From Arthrobacter sp. 18067 (GTDB lineage: Bacteria; Actinomycetota; Actinomycetes; Actinomycetales; Micrococcaceae), in the NCBI RefSeq assembly GCF_902706295.1, contig NZ_CACSJJ010000002.1, positions 278,321-342,320 of the forward strand: a DNA stretch of 64,000 nt. The letters are read 5' to 3'. The translations under genes and the position numbers were made by a program. The notes below the pieces were generated by a model that was not told the DNA's origin, did not search any database, and was given only the letters and a program-made list of their open reading frames with translations. This document shows positions 61,159-64,000 of the stretch, piece after piece. Numbering within the stretch: the first letter of the stretch is position 1; each line of letters starts with the position of its first letter.

Positions 61159-62847
61159 GTGAATTCCCCTCACCACCTCAGCTACGACTACTCCCCTTGG
61201 ACGTTCTGGAGTTCCGCATCCGATGCCGAGCGCGAAGCACAATACGAGTATCAAAAGGTCTTCGCGGAGCGGGCGGGAGTGACCATAGGTGAACGGGCAT
61301 TCCTGTCGCCCCTTGCCAGTGTGGACCCCGATGCCCTCTCCATCGGCGACGATTCGTTTATTGCTGCTCACGCATACGTCACCGGCACCATCACCATCGG
61401 CGACGACTGCACCGTCAATGCCTTCACCGTGGTTCGAGGCAACGTCACCATGGGCAACGGCGTGCGGATAGGTGCCCATACGTCCATCCTTGGCTTCAAC
61501 CATTCAATGGATCCGTCCGAACCTGTCTTCAAGCAGCCGCTAACCCGCAAGGGTATCCACCTAGGGGACGACGTCTGGATCGGTTCCAACGTGGTTGTCC
61601 TTGATGGCGTCACCGTCGGATCGCACGCAGTACTTGCCGCCGGCGCGGTGGTCACCAAGGACGTCCCGGAATGGACGATTGTTGGAGGGAACCCCGCCCG
61701 CCGGATCCGGGACAGGCGGGATGCCGCTTCGGCCGGACCGTCCGGTGCCGGGGAAACCGCGTTCGACGGCGGGTTGTTGGCCTGGGTGGCGGCCTTCGCC
61801 GATGCAGCACGCGCTGACGCTCCTGCGATTCTTTCGAGGAATTGGACGTCTGCCGCCGGCGGCCGTTATGTTGACCGGCCTGGCGCTGCGCCGACCGTCA
61901 GGGCGCACTGCGACGCGATTGAAATAGCGGACCTGCTTTTGGGTTGTGCCCCGTTGGAACTGTCGCGGGAGGAGCACATATCGCAACTGCAGAGTCTCCA
62001 GGATCCTTCGACAGGCCTGGTTCCGGAGCTGGGTTGTGATCCACAGGGTTCAGATAACAAACTTCGGTTCGGTTCCGGCCCCGCCACCTACCATGTGTTG
62101 TCTGTCGGTTACGCACTGGATCTTCTGGGCAGCCGGTTCCGTTACCCGGTGCATGCCGTGGCAGAGATGGACCCAACTGCGTTGGTGGCGTCCCTGGAGG
62201 GCCTGCCTTGGCGAAAGGAAGCCTGGGAATCCGGTGCGTGGGTGGACGCTTGGGGAACCGCTGCCTACTGGAACCTTGCCCAAATGCATCCGAACTCCCC
62301 TGGTTCAGTTGAGGCGATGTTCGGTTGGCTGTTGACGCACGTCAATCCAGGGACCGGGACATGGGGTACCCCCACGGCCGACACCCGGTTGAAAGTAGTC
62401 AACGGGTACTACCGCCTGACGCGTGGCACATTCGCCCAGTTCGGCTTGCCGGTGCCCAATGTTGAGCGGCTGGTGGATACCGTCCTTGAGCACTCCAAGG
62501 ACCCGCGGTATTTCGCCCCCGGCCGGCAGAACGCGTGCAATGTCCTGGACGTTGTCCATCCCTTATGGCTGGCGTCGAAGCAGACCTCGTACCGCCGGGA
62601 AGAGATGAAGGCGTGGGCTGGCACTCAGCTGAAGCAGGCCCTTGCCCGGTGGCATCCGGGCGAGGGAATTGCCTTCAGCGCTGCGCCGGAAAGCGGCAGT
62701 CAGCATTTGCCAACCCTTCAAGGAACCGAGATGTGGCTGGCCATCATCTGGTACCTCGCGGACCTTCTCGGGAGCGCCGAAGCTTTGGGATACCGGCCCC
62801 GCGGCGTGCATCGGCCTGAACCGGCATTCCTGCTGCCGACACTCTAG
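61159..62847 (+). CDS. Hexapeptide acyltransferase fused to a toroid-like C-terminal domain
   Basis: A 562-residue two-part protein. Residues about 35-190 are a left-handed beta-helix acyltransferase (VTIGERAFLSPLASVD, SIGDDSFIAAHAYVTG, IGDDCTVNAFTVV, then HLGDDVWIGSNVVVLDGVTVG and WTIVGGNPAR), as in maltose/galactoside acetyltransferases. Residues about 205-562 are helical, with repeated segments LQSLQDPSTGLVPEL, LLTHVNPGTGTWGTP and LPTLQGTEMWLAII resembling the alpha/alpha toroid of terpene cyclases and prenyltransferases. The GTG start has GGAG upstream. A LacI-type operator suggests control by a sugar. The function is unknown. Confidence 0.8.
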   Translation: MNSPHHLSYDYSPWTFWSSASDAEREAQYEYQKVFAERAGVTIGERAFLSPLASVDPDALSIGDDSFIAAHAYVTGTITIGDDCTVNAFTVVRGNVTMGNGVRIGAHTSILGFNHSMDPSEPVFKQPLTRKGIHLGDDVWIGSNVVVLDGVTVGSHAVLAAGAVVTKDVPEWTIVGGNPARRIRDRRDAASAGPSGAGETAFDGGLLAWVAAFADAARADAPAILSRNWTSAAGGRYVDRPGAAPTVRAHCDAIEIADLLLGCAPLELSREEHISQLQSLQDPSTGLVPELGCDPQGSDNKLRFGSGPATYHVLSVGYALDLLGSRFRYPVHAVAEMDPTALVASLEGLPWRKEAWESGAWVDAWGTAAYWNLAQMHPNSPGSVEAMFGWLLTHVNPGTGTWGTPTADTRLKVVNGYYRLTRGTFAQFGLPVPNVERLVDTVLEHSKDPRYFAPGRQNACNVLDVVHPLWLASKQTSYRREEMKAWAGTQLKQALARWHPGEGIAFSAAPESGSQHLPTLQGTEMWLAIIWYLADLLGSAEALGYRPRGVHRPEPAFLLPTL

Positions 62848-62939
62848 GCACCTTGGACGAATCCCTTCCTGTAGGAGCTTTCCCAACGTCCGGGAGGCAA
62901 GTGGCTAAAAATGTCAGAGCCTCGTGACAGGGTTTAGTT

Positions 62940-64000
62940 ATGGGAATCATCGGGCAGATCGTGGCACGGCGGGCAGGTTCGCCGCGCGCCAGTGAACTGC
63001 TGCGTCAACGGTCCCTGAGGGCTGCAAGCGGCTCCGCCCGGCTCGCGGCTTTCAAGGTCACGACGGCGGTAGCTCCCACCGCGGATATCTCCCGGGGCGC
63101 CGGATTGCCTGGCTTTGGGTTGGCTCGCACTGAGCCTTTGGCCGGCTCACCGGAGTCCAGCTCCGCTGATTTGTTGTGCACTTCGCCACTTGGGTCCCTT
63201 GATGGTCTTCCCCCACGGTTGGGTTCCGCCGATGACGCGTCTGGACTCATCACGGCGTTGCTTGAATGCGCTGCGGCGGTGGAGTCCGTGCGTTCGTCTG
63301 CGGCCTCGGAAGCGCGCTTGTTTGGGTTCATTGAGGCCGCGGATTTCGCGGGCAGGGTAGAGGAGATCGCTAGGGCGCTGGAGTATGTGCAGGTTGTTGC
63401 GGCGCAGGCTGTGGAGCGGACCCGCGTTGAGGCACAGCATGCGCAGCCGTGCAGGTCGTCGGCCGGCAAGGATTCGGCGGCCGGACAGGCTTCAGCGGCG
63501 GCCACCATGTGGCGGACCGGCTGGACCGAACGGACAGCAGGCACCGGAACCTCATCAGATTCAACGAGCGATGCAGGCTCGGAAGAGGCCGGGGCAGGCG
63601 TGTCGCCGGGAAATTCTTCTCCCGGAGTGCCGGGACCCGGTGGCTCAGGCTCCAATGGGTCCGGCGCCGAAAGTCCTGCACGGACCAATCCCCTGGATGA
63701 CGGGTACCGGAATGCGGCGGAGTTCCTTCGGGCGCGGTTGCGGATCGGCATCGGTGAAGCCCGGCGCAGGCTCGCCCTCGCACCCGACGTCCTCCCCCAA
63801 ACCGGGATGACCGGGCAGGAAATCCCGGCCCGCCGCGAAGTCCTCGCCGCAGCGGTTGAGGCCGCTTTGGTGCCGTCCCGGTCCGCGACCATCATCAGCA
63901 CCGCCCTGGACAAGGTCCGGAACCTCACCGACGAAGACACCATCACCCGGATGGAACACGCCCTAACCACCACCGCCATCCAAACCGACCCGGACTTCGT
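62940..64000 (+). CDS. DUF222 protein, HNH-endonuclease signature family (cut by window edge)
   Basis: The first 353 codons of a protein that runs off the right end. The N-terminal ~110 residues are a variable preamble; then LLECAAAVESVRSSAASEARLFGFIEAADFAGRVEEIARALEYVQVVAAQAVERTRVE marks the start of the DUF222 helical domain. It is interrupted by a Gly/Ser/Glu-rich linker of about 75 residues at 170-245, after which NAAEFLRARLRIGIGEARRRLALA and AALVPSRSATIISTALDKVRNL continue the domain. Family members end in an HNH motif, expected just outside. These genes are multicopy in Micrococcaceae, and their function is unknown. The ATG lacks a clear ribosome site. Confidence 0.88.
   Translation, partial: MGIIGQIVARRAGSPRASELLRQRSLRAASGSARLAAFKVTTAVAPTADISRGAGLPGFGLARTEPLAGSPESSSADLLCTSPLGSLDGLPPRLGSADDASGLITALLECAAAVESVRSSAASEARLFGFIEAADFAGRVEEIARALEYVQVVAAQAVERTRVEAQHAQPCRSSAGKDSAAGQASAAATMWRTGWTERTAGTGTSSDSTSDAGSEEAGAGVSPGNSSPGVPGPGGSGSNGSGAESPARTNPLDDGYRNAAEFLRARLRIGIGEARRRLALAPDVLPQTGMTGQEIPARREVLAAAVEAALVPSRSATIISTALDKVRNLTDEDTITRMEHALTTTAIQTDPDF

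Noticed and set aside
1..64000. Mobile elements, prophage, CRISPR arrays, tRNA or rRNA genes
   Set aside because: No transposase, integrase or cas-like product, no repeat-spacer series and no tRNA-like cloverleaf in any gap of sufficient size. The only exact repeat is the 20-bp tandem pair after polA.

Overview
The window reads as chromosomal DNA of a high-GC actinobacterium, most probably an Arthrobacter/Paenarthrobacter-type Micrococcaceae. Support comes from the GC-rich codon use, the block polA, rpsA, coaE-GrpB fusion, uvrB, TerC, uvrA, uvrC on one strand, an Eis-type acetyltransferase, an EF-G2 paralogue, a DUF222/HNH protein at the right edge and many leaderless genes. The genus is inferred from gene content only; no rRNA or tRNA is present.

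Region 1 (1-26 kb) is mostly housekeeping. All three excinuclease genes (uvrC cut by the left edge, uvrA, uvrB) lie here with polA, so nearly the whole nucleotide-excision-repair set is together. Between them are plsC, HAD, GntR/small ORF/tam, a DUF3516 helicase operon, an MFS exporter, TerC behind a predicted Mn2+ (yybP-ykoY) riboswitch, coaE and yigZ, rpsA with its own strong promoter, a deacetylase lipoprotein and an Eis-like acetyltransferase. Region 2 (26-31 kb) holds a RibD-like reductase, two orphan envelope genes and a PiT phosphate transporter with a small membrane partner. Region 3 (31-42 kb) is catabolic: kynA-kynU-PaaX for tryptophan breakdown; an uncharacterised flavoprotein/Dabb/SDR/MHS-transporter cluster with an IclR regulator; and a GntR-controlled sugar transporter plus sugar kinase with two DasR-like operators. 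Region 4 (42-52 kb) has a LolA-like protein with an ABC exporter, YciO, a beta-lactamase-fold lipoprotein lacking its catalytic residues, a stand-alone LigD polymerase domain, EF-G2 and an M50 protease. Region 5 (52-64 kb) has a TetR-controlled APC permease/amidohydrolase pair, HrpB, an alcohol dehydrogenase, an XRE regulator with a cupin, a hexapeptide acyltransferase fused to a toroid-like domain behind a LacI-type operator, and a partial DUF222 protein.

A recurring signal is a TANNNT -10 hexamer exactly 6 nt (sometimes 7) before an ATG or GTG. This marks leaderless transcripts for uvrA, uvrB, uvrC, coaE, yigZ, kynA, yciO, ligD and others, and it decides several start codons. Gene density is very high: no gene-free stretch exceeds about 190 bases, and two convergent pairs share a single CTAG as both stop codons. 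The longest gaps are 20343-20526 (rpsA promoter and leader), 30212-30392 (pit upstream region, nothing firm seen), 38210-38385 (an inverted repeat), 14467-14634 (riboswitch) and 51018-51179 (EF-G2 leader, no firm promoter). I saw no insertion sequence, prophage, CRISPR array, tRNA or rRNA.
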